A stretch of DNA of 64,000 nucleotides. Source: Dyadobacter sp. CY312 (GTDB lineage: Bacteria > Bacteroidota > Bacteroidia > Cytophagales > Spirosomataceae). A program made the position numbers and the translations under genes. Below are positions 35,535 through 44,577 of the stretch, piece by piece. Below the pieces are notes generated by a model. It did not search any database. It saw nothing but the letters and a program-made list of their open reading frames with translations, and was not told the origin of the DNA. Every line of letters begins with the position of its first letter. Position 1 is the stretch's first letter. The stretch lies in contig NZ_JAJUXG010000007.1 in assembly GCF_021390535.1 (NCBI RefSeq), positions 62,001 through 126,000 on the forward strand, in the 5' to 3' direction.

Positions 35535-36444
35535 TATTTTTAGGTTCTTCCAATAATTGAAAAGGCTGCAATTTATGCGGTCGGCGATGTTTCCACCTTT
35601 TGTGGCTCCAAAGCCAGTTGTCAGGTTGTTTCAAAATATCCCTTTCCAGCATGTTTATCTGCGTTTCAAGGATATGATTATTCGGTTCCTCCTTCGGAGA
35701 TTCGGTAATCAGGTCAAAGTAAAATTTATAAAAACCTCTTTTAAACTCATTCCTCAATACGCCCATATAAAGCACCGGGGCGTTGATACGCCTGGCAATG
35801 AGCTCCACTCCACGAAAAACACCCGTTTCCTGATGCAAAAAGTTAGTCCAATATGCCTTTTCAGGAACCGGAGACTGATCATTAACCAGAATATAAATAA
35901 ACGGTTTATCTCTTGGTGTAACTGCTTTTGCAAATGCGTCTTTCATGGGCACCATTTCCGTTCCAAACTGAGTCCTTACTTTTTTGAACCAGTCTTCGAA
36001 GGTATTGTTGGCCAACTCATGATAAACGACCACAATTTGGTAGGATAATCTCGCAGATGCAAATAAATTGAGCATTTCCCAGTTTCCCAGATGCCCGGCT
36101 ACTACAACGAGATTTTTTCCGCGGGCATAATAGTGATCCAGTAAAGAGGTGTCAAATTCGAAACGACTCAGAAGATCACTCTTGGAAATTGAGTTTAATT
36201 TGATGGTTTCAAAAATGATGTCGGTGAAGTTACGGTAGTATTTTTTTGCGATTAGCTGAATCGTCTCTTCTTGCTGCTCAGGAAAGCTATTGTGCAAGTT
36301 TTCGAGAATTACCTTCTTTCGATAACCGATTATATCAAATATTAAATAACGAAACAGGTCGGATAATTTATACAAGTTCCGCCAGGTCAGCTTTGATATC
36401 GCTGTCAGTATTTGAATCAATATTCTTGTAAATACTTTGTTCAT
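35527..36444 (-). CDS. LpxL/HtrB-like lysophospholipid acyltransferase (copy 1)
   Basis: The ATG at 36444 (MNKVFTRILIQILTAISKLT) is preferred; an upstream extension to 36480 adds an unconserved leader. The about 305-residue protein matches the lipid A late acyltransferase family: membrane-associated N-terminus, YRKKVILENLHNSFPE, catalytic HX4E in VVAGHLGNWEML, NDQSPVPEKAYWTNFLHQ and WLWSHKRWKHRRP at the C-terminus. It probably adds an acyl chain to lipid A or a related lipid. Copy 2 lies just upstream, so the pair arose by tandem duplication; downstream comes the GT9 gene with an 8-bp overlap. Confidence 0.9.
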   Translation of the reverse strand: MNKVFTRILIQILTAISKLTWRNLYKLSDLFRYLIFDIIGYRKKVILENLHNSFPEQQEETIQLIAKKYYRNFTDIIFETIKLNSISKSDLLSRFEFDTSLLDHYYARGKNLVVVAGHLGNWEMLNLFASARLSYQIVVVYHELANNTFEDWFKKVRTQFGTEMVPMKDAFAKAVTPRDKPFIYILVNDQSPVPEKAYWTNFLHQETGVFRGVELIARRINAPVLYMGVLRNEFKRGFYKFYFDLITESPKEEPNNHILETQINMLERDILKQPDNWLWSHKRWKHRRPHKLQPFQLLEEPKNSD

Positions 36445-36546
36445 TCCCTTGCTGCTATTTCCAAAATAATAGCAATTCACCCTTAAAATTAGTTCCCTTT
36501 TTGGGCACTATTTGGTGCATTCGGAAATGGCTCGCCGGGTATTGAA

Positions 36547-37446
36547 TTACATAGATACTTGCTCTGGTTTAAGATTTACAGGCATTTTATGCTTCCAGCG
36601 GCGATGGCTCCAAAGCCAGTTGTGGGGTTGCTGACGAATGTTTTTTTCCAAAATAGCTATCTGCTTTTTCAGGATCATATTGGTCGCCATTTCTTTCGGC
36701 TCTTCGGTGATAGTCGTAATATCAACCTGATAAAAACCTCTTCTCCCAGGTGTTTTACGGAAGTCTGCATACAAAACGGTGAGGTTGTAACGGCGTGCAA
36801 TTGCCTCAACACCTCGAAAAATGCCCGTTTTCTGATTGAGAAATGTAGTCCAAAATGCCGTTTCAGGTACTGGTGACTGATCGTTAGCAAGAACGACAAC
36901 ATATGGTTTTTCTCTTGGTTTTTGCAGTTCTCTGAAAATCTGATCCATCGGGACCAGAATGGCGCCAAATCGGGTACGAAGATCAAGAAACCACTGATCA
37001 GATTCCTTATTTTGAAGCGGACGATAAACCACGATACATTCGTGGGTGAAACAAAGGGAAGAGAATAAGTTAGCAAGTTCCCAGTTGCCGCGATGGCCCA
37101 TGAGGTAAATGATATTGGTTTTGGAAGCATAAAAATCATCCATAATACTGATGTCGCCTTGGATACGTTCACGAATCACCTGTGGACTCGCTGTACGGAA
37201 TTTTATGGTCTCTACAATCAGATCGGTAAAATGCAGTTGAAAGTCCTTTGCTATTGCTTTAAGTTCGGTATCAGATTTTTCAGGAAAGCTATTTTTAAGA
37301 TTTGTCCAGATCACTTTTTTACGGTATCTCCCGATATCAAACAGGATCCATTTGATGACAACAGATAACCTGAAAGCATTTTTCCAGGACAAACCAGAGA
37401 GGGAGTTAAGTAAATAGAGAAAAAATTTCGTGATAATACGATTCAT
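36547..37446 (-). CDS. LpxL/HtrB-like lysophospholipid acyltransferase (copy 2)
   Basis: The 299-residue paralogue of the next gene shares its whole layout: YRKKVIWTNLKNSFPEKSD, catalytic HX4E in LMGHRGNWELANLFS, NDQSPVPETAFWTTFLNQKT and WLWSHRRWKHKMP. The two copies are clearly related but diverged, which suggests different acyl donors or positions on lipid A (inference). It heads a three-gene minus-strand unit (acyltransferase, acyltransferase, GT9) with a 102-bp gap to copy 1. Confidence 0.9.
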   Translation of the reverse strand: MNRIITKFFLYLLNSLSGLSWKNAFRLSVVIKWILFDIGRYRKKVIWTNLKNSFPEKSDTELKAIAKDFQLHFTDLIVETIKFRTASPQVIRERIQGDISIMDDFYASKTNIIYLMGHRGNWELANLFSSLCFTHECIVVYRPLQNKESDQWFLDLRTRFGAILVPMDQIFRELQKPREKPYVVVLANDQSPVPETAFWTTFLNQKTGIFRGVEAIARRYNLTVLYADFRKTPGRRGFYQVDITTITEEPKEMATNMILKKQIAILEKNIRQQPHNWLWSHRRWKHKMPVNLKPEQVSM

Positions 37447-37554
37447 GCATACATTTTTTACAATATTACATATATATGATATGTTATTAAAATGTTAGTT
37501 TTTGGTTTCTAATTTAGGTAGTTTCACCTATTCAAACATTTTTTGTAATACGCT

Positions 37555-37896
37555 GTGTTAGAAGGATTATTTGACATAAAGAACGACCGACGCCTCAGTA
37601 TGTATCTATACAGAATGGGGTTTGGCATGTGGCTGATGTACCTGGTGTTGGGTGCGCCTGCAATGCGGGCATATGAACATTATCGCACCGACTGTGGCGT
37701 GTTATGCTTTTTTTTAATGATCGTAGGTTTTTCAGCATCAATGGTTTATGATTATTTTCACCAGCGGGATGCCTACGAGCAGAAAAAGAAGTGGCTTTTT
37801 GTAAGCTATCTTATTTTGGCAGGAATTATTTATTTCTTCGTTCTCGAGGGGAAAAATAATTTTATCGATTTCAAATGGCTTCTACACATCCTTTGA
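37555..37896 (+). CDS. Small membrane protein of unknown function
   Basis: A 113-residue protein from a GTG start with three hydrophobic segments (about residues 22-40, 50-66 and 82-97) separated by charged loops. There is no recognisable domain. The stop lies 2 bp from the end of the convergent cobA gene. The frame is clean and uses codons like its neighbours, so I accept it as a real gene, but no role can be assigned. Confidence 0.65.
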   Translation: MLEGLFDIKNDRRLSMYLYRMGFGMWLMYLVLGAPAMRAYEHYRTDCGVLCFFLMIVGFSASMVYDYFHQRDAYEQKKKWLFVSYLILAGIIYFFVLEGKNNFIDFKWLLHIL

Positions 37897-37898
37897 CC

Positions 37899-38663
37899 TT
37901 ATTCAGGTTGTAGATCCTGCTTTTTGATCATTTTTTGAACTTCTTCAATTGACAAGTCTGGCAATGCGGCCACGGAGCCGATCACGATAATTGCAGGAGA
38001 ACTTATTCCACTCACCTTCACAAGCGGCTGAATATTGCTGATTTTGCCAGTTACCACTTTTTGCTCAGGAAGAGAGCCATTTTGTATAATAGAAATCGCT
38101 TCATCTATTTTACCCAGACCAGCATAGATATCTACAATTTCATGTAGTTTGTGCATGCCCATTAGTATCACTACCGTAGCCGTAGATTGGGCTGCAAGCA
38201 GGATGTCCCCAGATAATGCGTGGTCTTTTGTTGTACCGGTGATCACCCAAAAACTTTCGCTGAGTCCTCGCGAAGTCAATGGAATTCCTGCCAATGCGGG
38301 AGCGGAATAACTACTTGAAATTCCTGGAATGACTTCGTATTCAATGCCATGCTGTGCTGCAAAAATAATTTCTTCATAACCACGGCCAAAAATGAACGAG
38401 TCACCACCTTTTAATCGAACCACTTCACCATATTGATTGGCAGATTCGACAATCAGGTTGTTAATATCGTCCTGTCCGCAACTGGTTTTTCCATAGCGTT
38501 TACCAACGAGTATTTTCACACAATCGTCAGGGCAGTGCTCTAAAAGAGAAGGATGAGCAAGAGAATCGTAAAGTACGACTTTCGCTTTTTGAAGTGCCTT
38601 GATCCCTTTTAAGGTAATCAGATCCGGATCACCCGGACCAGCACCAATGAGTGTAAGTTTCAT
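37899..38663 (-). CDS. cobA: Uroporphyrinogen-III C-methyltransferase
   Basis: CobA (SUMT) methylates uroporphyrinogen III twice with S-adenosylmethionine to give precorrin-2, the precursor of siroheme. The 254-residue protein shows LTLIGAGPGDPDLITLKG, VLYDSLAHP, GEVVRLKGGDSFIFGRG, PGISSSYSAPALAGIPLT and VILMGMHK, the standard motif set. It is the last gene of the sulfur operon and makes the cofactor that the upstream sulfite reductase needs. The next siroheme step (Met8/CysG dehydrogenase-ferrochelatase) is not intact in the window; only a remnant-like segment is fused to the TSUP protein. Confidence 0.95.
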   Translation of the reverse strand: MKLTLIGAGPGDPDLITLKGIKALQKAKVVLYDSLAHPSLLEHCPDDCVKILVGKRYGKTSCGQDDINNLIVESANQYGEVVRLKGGDSFIFGRGYEEIIFAAQHGIEYEVIPGISSSYSAPALAGIPLTSRGLSESFWVITGTTKDHALSGDILLAAQSTATVVILMGMHKLHEIVDIYAGLGKIDEAISIIQNGSLPEQKVVTGKISNIQPLVKVSGISSPAIIVIGSVAALPDLSIEEVQKMIKKQDLQPE

Positions 38664-38681
38664 ATTTAGCTGATAGCTATA

Positions 38682-38825
38682 AGCTTTAAGCCGTTAGCTT
38701 TTTTGAGCAGAATGAGAAAATTTATTGAAGTAGGACAGTTTGTAGGTTGAAGAAGTCAACTTCCTGAAAGTTGACTTCTTCAAAACATTTACCAAGCTTA
38801 GCCAGCGAGCTAACGGCTCAAAGCT
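38682..38825. repeat. Inverted-repeat element between sir and cobA
   Basis: Left end AGCTTTAAGCCGTTAGC (38682-38698) and right end GCTAACGGCTCAAAGCT (38809-38825) are inverted copies with one mismatch. Between them is a second perfect 15-bp hairpin at 38747-38783 (TTGAAGAAGTCAACT arm). The element looks like a small MITE-like or REP-like palindromic unit; related sequence occurs at the other gaps of this locus. Confidence 0.65.
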
Positions 38826-38862
38826 AATCGCTAACAGCGGTCCGCCGCGCGGCCATCAGCTG

Positions 38863-41088
38863 TTAGCTGTCTTTTCCGAATGAAAGTTCCTGCAATACCA
38901 GCTCGCTGTTTTCCATCAACTGGGCACCACGTGTTTCGCGTACGAAGTTCAGGAATTGCTCCGCTTTTTCCAGGAAGTAAGTGGCGAATTCCTCGGTTGG
39001 CTCAAACTTATTGATACTGAAAGCCAGTGAACGGAAAGGCGTTTCTGCCTTATCGTCAAGTTGGAATTCAGCAGGGGTGTCATACTGAAATTCTTTCCCA
39101 AAGTTTGCTTCAAAGTCATTAATGATACCATACTGTGTGTTGGTATTCACCTCCTTGGTCATCAGTAAACCTTTTGCTCCCGTGATAAGCACGTTGTAGG
39201 CATGGTAAATCGCATCAGCCCAAATACCCGACTGGTAGTTTTCTTTGGCAAGATTCAGTTTCTCTTGACCCTCTGTAATCGTTGTGGCAACAAGATCGAC
39301 CATCACACTCGCACATTCTCCAACACCGATCTCCGTTTTAAAGAGTTCATCGTGATCCCAGTCGCGGTAATCATCATCCTGAATTGTCGAAAGATCAGCG
39401 ATTGGTTTCAGTAATTGGAAGAAATAATTCTTGGTTTGACGCTGATAGTACTGGTTGAAATATTCACCATCAAAAGAGTTGGCTTCGTAATCATTAAAAA
39501 TGGTACGAAGTGCTTCCGGCCCACGTTTGGTAGGAACTTTGATCACTTTATCGCCGATCAAACCAATGCCGTCACCTGTAAATCCACCGCCCAACAAAAC
39601 TTGTAAAGCAGGAAGAACCAATTTGCCGTTTTTGATAGAACTGCCATGGAAACCGATATTGGAAGCATTGTGCTGACCGCAACCATTCATACAGCCACTG
39701 ATCTTTATTTTGATATCCTGATTGTATAACATTTCAGGGAATTCGTCTTTCATGACGTCTTCCAGCACTCGTGTAATTCCATAGCTGCTGGAAATCGCCA
39801 GGTTACAAGTATCCGTTCCCGGGCAGGTGGTAATGTCCATGGTGCTGTCAAATCCAGGAGTTGCAAGTCCAAGATTGTTCAGCTCTTTATAAATTGCAAC
39901 CAGATCTTCGCCTTTAACAAAACGTAAGATATATCCTTGGTTTACCGTAACACGAATGTCATCAGCAGCATATTGGCGAACGATATTTGCCAGACTACGA
40001 GCTGTATCAGAGTGCATATCACCCAATAAAACACGAAGTTGAACTGCATACCAACCTTTTTGTTTTTGTTCAAAAGTGTTGGTTTTGAGCCATTTTGTGA
40101 ATGTTGCAATATCTTCAATCCCATTTTCAGAAGCAATTTTCAAAACTTCTTCTTCGCTGATCGCAGGGCGGGGAGCATGGTTGATCGATTCGGCTTCATT
40201 GGTTCCAAACAGATCTTCAGGAATTGTGAAAATTTTGTGCTTAACCGCTTTACGCTCCTCGGCCACTTTTTCCATCATACCTTCCAAGCCGAAGTCATTC
40301 AGCAAAAATTTCATCCGTGCCTTGTGACGACGCGTACGCTCGCCATGGCGGTCGAATACACGGAGTAATGCTTCAATGAATGGAATTACGTTTTCTTCTT
40401 CAAGAAATTCAAAAGCAGTTTGGGCTGAAAAAGGCTGTGCACCAAGTCCGCCACCTATGAGTACTTTGAAACCTTTCACTGTTTCTCCGTTTGCGTTTGT
40501 ACCCAACTTTGCGATAAGCCCAACGTCATGAATAAAGGCCAATGCAGAGTCTTTTTCAGAAGAAGAAACGGCAATTTTGAATTTCCTTCCCATATCCTGA
40601 TTGATCGGGTTGCGAAGGAAATAACTGAAAATAGAATGTGTAATTGGCGTAACATCAAAAGGTTCGTCAGGATCAATTCCTGCAACAGCTGATGCGGTGA
40701 CATTTCTGATGGTATTACCACAAGCTTCTTTAAGCGTAATTCCGGCATCTTCCAGATCCGCCCAAAGCTGTGGAGAATCGGATAGTTTTACAAAGTGCAG
40801 CTGAATATCCTGACGTGTGGTTGCATGTAGGTTTCCCGTTGCAAATTTGTCAGAAGTGTCAGCAATGCGAACAAGCTGATCGGCGGTAATACGTCCATAA
40901 GGAAGTTTGATCCGGATCATTTGTACACCAGGCTGGCGCTGACCATAAACTCCGCGTGTCAGACGAAATTTCCGGAACGATTCTTCTGGTGTTTCGCCGC
41001 TGTTAAACGCACAAATCTTGTTGTTTAGGTCAATGATATCGCGCTTTGCAACGTCCGATACCTTTTCTGAAATTACTAAATTGCTCAT
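38863..41088 (-). CDS. Siroheme sulfite/nitrite reductase with a C-terminal HEPN domain
   Basis: The first about 600 residues form a ferredoxin-type nitrite/sulfite reductase: two half-repeats, RGVYGQRQPGVQMIRIKLP, HATTRQDIQLHFV, and the four cluster-siroheme cysteines Cys422 and Cys428 (CPGTDTC) and Cys466 and Cys470 (GCMNGCGQH). In the sulfate operon it should make sulfide from sulfite. Residues about 605-730 (KLNLAKENYQSGIWADAIYH to FLEKAEQFLNFVRETRG) look like a HEPN helical domain. The fusion is seen in other Bacteroidota, but the tail function is unknown. Length 741, longer than plain sulfite reductases by the tail. Confidence 0.92.
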   Translation of the reverse strand: MSNLVISEKVSDVAKRDIIDLNNKICAFNSGETPEESFRKFRLTRGVYGQRQPGVQMIRIKLPYGRITADQLVRIADTSDKFATGNLHATTRQDIQLHFVKLSDSPQLWADLEDAGITLKEACGNTIRNVTASAVAGIDPDEPFDVTPITHSIFSYFLRNPINQDMGRKFKIAVSSSEKDSALAFIHDVGLIAKLGTNANGETVKGFKVLIGGGLGAQPFSAQTAFEFLEEENVIPFIEALLRVFDRHGERTRRHKARMKFLLNDFGLEGMMEKVAEERKAVKHKIFTIPEDLFGTNEAESINHAPRPAISEEEVLKIASENGIEDIATFTKWLKTNTFEQKQKGWYAVQLRVLLGDMHSDTARSLANIVRQYAADDIRVTVNQGYILRFVKGEDLVAIYKELNNLGLATPGFDSTMDITTCPGTDTCNLAISSSYGITRVLEDVMKDEFPEMLYNQDIKIKISGCMNGCGQHNASNIGFHGSSIKNGKLVLPALQVLLGGGFTGDGIGLIGDKVIKVPTKRGPEALRTIFNDYEANSFDGEYFNQYYQRQTKNYFFQLLKPIADLSTIQDDDYRDWDHDELFKTEIGVGECASVMVDLVATTITEGQEKLNLAKENYQSGIWADAIYHAYNVLITGAKGLLMTKEVNTNTQYGIINDFEANFGKEFQYDTPAEFQLDDKAETPFRSLAFSINKFEPTEEFATYFLEKAEQFLNFVRETRGAQLMENSELVLQELSFGKDS

Positions 41089-41421
41089 GGTGATCTTAAC
41101 TTTATCCTATCGGAATAGTATATTAATATTAAATTGAAAATCTTGTGTCTGTTGCGTGAGTAACAGCCTCATGCTTCGTATCTACAAGAATTTTGGAATA
41201 ATATATCTTTCAAAAATGTCAGGATAAATCACTGACGGGTATTTTATTATGGTAAAATGCTCCCTAGCACTTTACCAGTTTGATGTCACCCTGCGCGGAC
41301 GGGGTCGCCCGTGCGATCGAAGGGTGTTTTTGGTATTTTAATATTCTAGCCCGGACTTCGACTCCGCTCAGTCTGACAACTGCTTTAAGCGTCACTGATA
41401 CTTGATCGCGGCGTTCAACTT
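41089..41421. other. Intergenic region with two dispersed-repeat copies between cysN and sir
   Basis: The 333-bp gap contains a hairpin element at 41285-41326 (GTCACCCTGCGCGG to GATCGAAGGGTG) and a second copy of related sequence at 41348-41377 (ACTTCGACTCCGCTCAGT, which on the other strand reads like CTGAGCGGAGTCGAAG). Both resemble the short repeat common between genes in Bacteroidota. The rest is AT-rich without a gene. Confidence 0.65.
41285..41377. repeat. Pair of Bacteroidota-type dispersed intergenic repeats
   Basis: The first unit folds as CACCCT/AGGGTG with an inner GC-rich stem (GCGCGGACGGG/CCCGTGCG). The second unit contains the GAGCGGAGTCGAAG core. They lie in the same gap, 22 bp apart, in opposite orientation of the core. 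Confidence 0.6.
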
Positions 41422-42666
41422 TTACTCAATCATACAAGCCCCAACTGTAACATTGGATGTCTCATCAATTAGAATGGCAGCTCCGTTGGCTCTGTTTTTC
41501 TTATATGGATCGAATGCAATAGGTTGTGCTGTACGCAAAACAATTCTTGCAACGTCATTCAATTTCAAATTCTCAACGTCTTCAAGTCTCTCGTACGAAT
41601 TGATATCAATCTGATATTCAATATCTCTAACCGAGCAGCGCGATCTTGAAGTACCGTGCTGAAGAACATATTTGTTACCTGGTTTCAGCGTTTTTTTGTC
41701 ATCCATCCAACACACAATCGCTTCCAGATCCTGGCTTACGATAGGGGAGTTGTTCAGTGAAACGATTGAATCTCCGCGGCTGATGTCAATGTCGTCTTCC
41801 AAAAGGATCGTTACAGATTCCAGAACAGACGCACTTTCAATTTCGTTTCCTCCAAATTCAATTTTAGCGATTTTCGACTCCTGCTCAGAAGGAAGCACTT
41901 TAATAGCATCTCCCTTTTTGAAAGTCCCGCTTTGAATACGGCCAGCATATCCGCGGTAGTCGTGAAGCTCATCAGTTTGAGGACGAATTACATATTGCAC
42001 AGCAAATCGAGCATCTTCCTGATTCTGATCTTTTAAAACATTTACTGTTTCAAGAACCGAAAGCAAGGTTTCACCTGTGTACCATGGCATGTTTTCTGAG
42101 CGGTCAACGATGTTGTCGCCGTTTAATGCACTTACCGGAATAATAGTAAGGTCCTTGATATTCAGCTTTTCAGCAAGTTCTTTGTAAGCCGTTGCAATCG
42201 CAAGGAAACCATCTTCGGAATTCCCGATAAGGTCCATTTTGTTAATTGCGACAATTACATGCGGAATTCCCAACATGGAGGCAATTAACGAGTGACGACG
42301 TGTTTGCTCAACAACTCCGTGACGTGCATCCACTAAAATGATGGCCAGATCCGCATTGGAAGCACCAGTTACCATGTTACGGGTATACTGAATGTGTCCA
42401 GGTGCATCGATACTGATGAACTTGCGGTTTGGAGTCTGGAAGTATTTGTAAGCCACATCAATGGTAATGCCTTGCTCACGTTCCGAACGCAGACCGTCAG
42501 TCAATAAAGCCAGGTCAATTTCACCAACGTTCCGACTTTTGCTCGCACGTTCAATGGCTTCCATCTGGTCAGCCAGAATATTTTTTGTATCGTAAAGCAG
42601 TCGCCCGATCAATGTGCTTTTGCCATCGTCAACGGAACCTGCTGTTATAAATCTTAGTAAATCCAC
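41422..42666 (-). CDS. cysN: Sulfate adenylyltransferase, large (GTPase) subunit
   Basis: CysN uses GTP hydrolysis to drive the formation of adenosine 5'-phosphosulfate by CysD. The 414-residue protein shows the EF-Tu-like GTPase motifs GSVDDGKSTLIGRLL (G1), GITIDVAYKYF (G2), SIDAPGHIQYTRNMVTGAS (G3) and AINKMDL (G4), followed by two beta-barrel domains. It ends without a CysC APS-kinase domain, so this organism goes through APS, in line with the APS-reductase-type CysH. Gene order is cysH-cysD-cysN-sir-cobA. Confidence 0.95.
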   Translation of the reverse strand: MDLLRFITAGSVDDGKSTLIGRLLYDTKNILADQMEAIERASKSRNVGEIDLALLTDGLRSEREQGITIDVAYKYFQTPNRKFISIDAPGHIQYTRNMVTGASNADLAIILVDARHGVVEQTRRHSLIASMLGIPHVIVAINKMDLIGNSEDGFLAIATAYKELAEKLNIKDLTIIPVSALNGDNIVDRSENMPWYTGETLLSVLETVNVLKDQNQEDARFAVQYVIRPQTDELHDYRGYAGRIQSGTFKKGDAIKVLPSEQESKIAKIEFGGNEIESASVLESVTILLEDDIDISRGDSIVSLNNSPIVSQDLEAIVCWMDDKKTLKPGNKYVLQHGTSRSRCSVRDIEYQIDINSYERLEDVENLKLNDVARIVLRTAQPIAFDPYKKNRANGAAILIDETSNVTVGACMIE

Positions 42667-42805
42667 TTTTTTAAAGTTAGAAGTTAAGAAGTTATGTAGT
42701 TAAAGGAGTTAGGATCCCGCTTTAAACAAAGCTCTTAACGTATTTGAATTATTATCCTTGGTATTTTAAGCGATGAAAATATTCTTAATTCTTAATTCAT
42801 CATTT

Positions 42806-43765
42806 TTAGAAATACCCCCCCTTTTTCCGGTCTTCCATTGCTGCTTCCGTTTGCTGGTCGTCTATGCGGGTTTCGCCGCGTTCGCTGATTCTTGAAATGG
42901 ATATTTCCGCAATTACTTCGTCCAGTGTTGATGCACTTGATTCAACAGCAGCTGTACAGGTCATGTCACCCACGGTACGGAAACGAACCTGACGTGTTAC
43001 GATCTGGTCGTTTTCGTCTTTTTCGATTACAGGAGTATTGTTAAGCAACTTCCCGTCTCTTAAAATAAGGGAACGTTCGTGTGCAAAATAGATGGATGGA
43101 AGCGCAATTTTTTCTCTTTTCAAGTAGGCCCAAACATCAAGTTCAGTCCAGTTAGAGATCGGGAAAACACGAACGTTTTCGCCTTTGCTGATACGACCGT
43201 TGAACAGATTCCATAGCTCAGGACGCTGACGTTTCGGATCCCACTGACCAAATTCATCTCTGAACGAGAAAATACGTTCTTTCGCACGTGCTTTTTCTTC
43301 GTCACGGCGAGCACCACCAATGCAGGCATCGAATTCAAATTCTTCTATGGTATCAAGCAAAGTAAAAGTTTGCAGCCAGTTACGACTTGCATTTTTACCA
43401 GTCTGTTCTTTCAGACCTTTTGCCTTAATAGTATCTTCAACATAACGCACAACCAGTTTGGCACCGATTTGCTCGGCCAACTGGTCACGGTATTCAATGG
43501 CTTCAATAAAATTGTGTCCGGTATCGACGTGCACAAGAGGGAAGGGGATTTTGCCCGGAGCAAATGCTTTTTGCGCCAACCTGACCAGGGTAATGGAATC
43601 TTTTCCACCTGAAAACAACAAAGCTGGACGTTCAAACTGACCGGCCACTTCGCGCATAATGTAAATCGCTTCCGCCTCTAACTGATCCAGATAATCAGGA
43701 GTTTTGCGTCTTTCGTCCGCTTCCTGATCGCTGATATCCGACACATCTTTAACTGAAATTGACAT
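42806..43765 (-). CDS. cysD: Sulfate adenylyltransferase, small subunit
   Basis: CysD catalyses the ATP-sulfate adenylyl transfer in the complex with CysN. The 319-residue protein has the PP-loop ALLFSGGKDSITLVRLAQKA, FPLVHVDTGHNFIEAI, CIGGARRDEEKARAKERIF and GDMTCTAAVES, all standard. The C-terminus RKKGGYF is typical. It lies 139 bp upstream of cysN and 110 bp downstream of cysH on the minus strand. Confidence 0.96.
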   Translation of the reverse strand: MSISVKDVSDISDQEADERRKTPDYLDQLEAEAIYIMREVAGQFERPALLFSGGKDSITLVRLAQKAFAPGKIPFPLVHVDTGHNFIEAIEYRDQLAEQIGAKLVVRYVEDTIKAKGLKEQTGKNASRNWLQTFTLLDTIEEFEFDACIGGARRDEEKARAKERIFSFRDEFGQWDPKRQRPELWNLFNGRISKGENVRVFPISNWTELDVWAYLKREKIALPSIYFAHERSLILRDGKLLNNTPVIEKDENDQIVTRQVRFRTVGDMTCTAAVESSASTLDEVIAEISISRISERGETRIDDQQTEAAMEDRKKGGYF

Positions 43766-43769
43766 ATTT

Positions 43770-43870
43770 TTTAGCTTTTAGCTATGAGCCGCGCGGCGGA
43801 CCGCAGTAAGCTCTTAGCTTTTAATTAATTCTAATTTGGAACTATGTATTTACTTACTCTGATTGTTGCT
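43770..43870. repeat. Intergenic palindromic repeat between cysH and cysD
   Basis: The core GCCGCGCGGCGGACCGC at 43788-43804 is the exact reverse complement of GCGGTCCGCCGCGCGGC near 38838-38854, and it is flanked by TTTTAGCTATGAG and AAGCTCTTAGC that resemble the ends of the 38682-38825 element. Likely member of the same repeat family. Confidence 0.6.
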
Positions 43871-43875
43871 AACAG

Positions 43876-44577
43876 CTATTTCGCGTGCAAACCACACTCT
43901 TTTTTCGACTCATCTTCCCACCACCAGCGTCCGGCGCGAAAATCTTCGCCTTCCTGAATGGCGCGTGTACATGGTGCGCATCCAATACTTACGAAACCTT
44001 TATCGTGCAAAGGATTGTAAGGAATACCATTTGACTTTACATAACCCTTCACTTCTTCAAATGACCAGTCCAGTATCGGGTGGAATTTGATAAGGTCGTG
44101 TGCTTCATCAATTTCGAGCTTGCTCATTGACTGACGGTTTCCTGACTGTTCAGCCCTGATACCCGTTACCCATATTTTGGCTCCTTTCAAAGCTCTGTTG
44201 AGAGGTTCTACCTTACGGATGAAACAGCATTCTTTCCTGTTTTCAACGGAATCATAGAAACTCAACGGGCCTTTCGTACTTACCAAAGTTTCAGCAGCGC
44301 CCGTTTGCGGATAAAAAACCTTGATTTTTGTATCGTAACGGTTATTGGTTTTTTGCAGTGTCATATAGGTTTCGTTGAACATCCTGCCCGTATCCAAAGT
44401 GAAAATGGTAATGTTCAGGTTGTTCTTTAAAATGAAATCCGTAATGACCTGGTCCTCATAACCCAGACTGGTCGAAAATACCACTTCGCCAGGAAACAGA
44501 TCAGCCAAAATGGCTAGTGATTCTGTTTCACTTTTGCCTTCAATGGCGGCGTGTAGTGAGGATATGTTTGTGTTCAT
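43876..44577 (-). CDS. cysH: Adenylyl-sulfate reductase (CysH family)
   Basis: The enzyme reduces APS to sulfite with thioredoxin. The 233-residue protein has STSLGYEDQVITDFI for nucleotide binding, TLDTGRMFNETY, the paired Cys in RKECCFIRKVEPLNRAL and CAPC in VSIGCAPCTRAIQ, and the catalytic Cys in the C-terminal KKECGLHAK. The CC...CxxC cluster means a 4Fe-4S APS reductase rather than a PAPS reductase, matching the lack of APS kinase. Its ATG overlaps the stop of the upstream DUF3368 gene by 4 bp, so translation is probably coupled to the toxin gene. Confidence 0.94.
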   Translation of the reverse strand: MNTNISSLHAAIEGKSETESLAILADLFPGEVVFSTSLGYEDQVITDFILKNNLNITIFTLDTGRMFNETYMTLQKTNNRYDTKIKVFYPQTGAAETLVSTKGPLSFYDSVENRKECCFIRKVEPLNRALKGAKIWVTGIRAEQSGNRQSMSKLEIDEAHDLIKFHPILDWSFEEVKGYVKSNGIPYNPLHDKGFVSIGCAPCTRAIQEGEDFRAGRWWWEDESKKECGLHAK

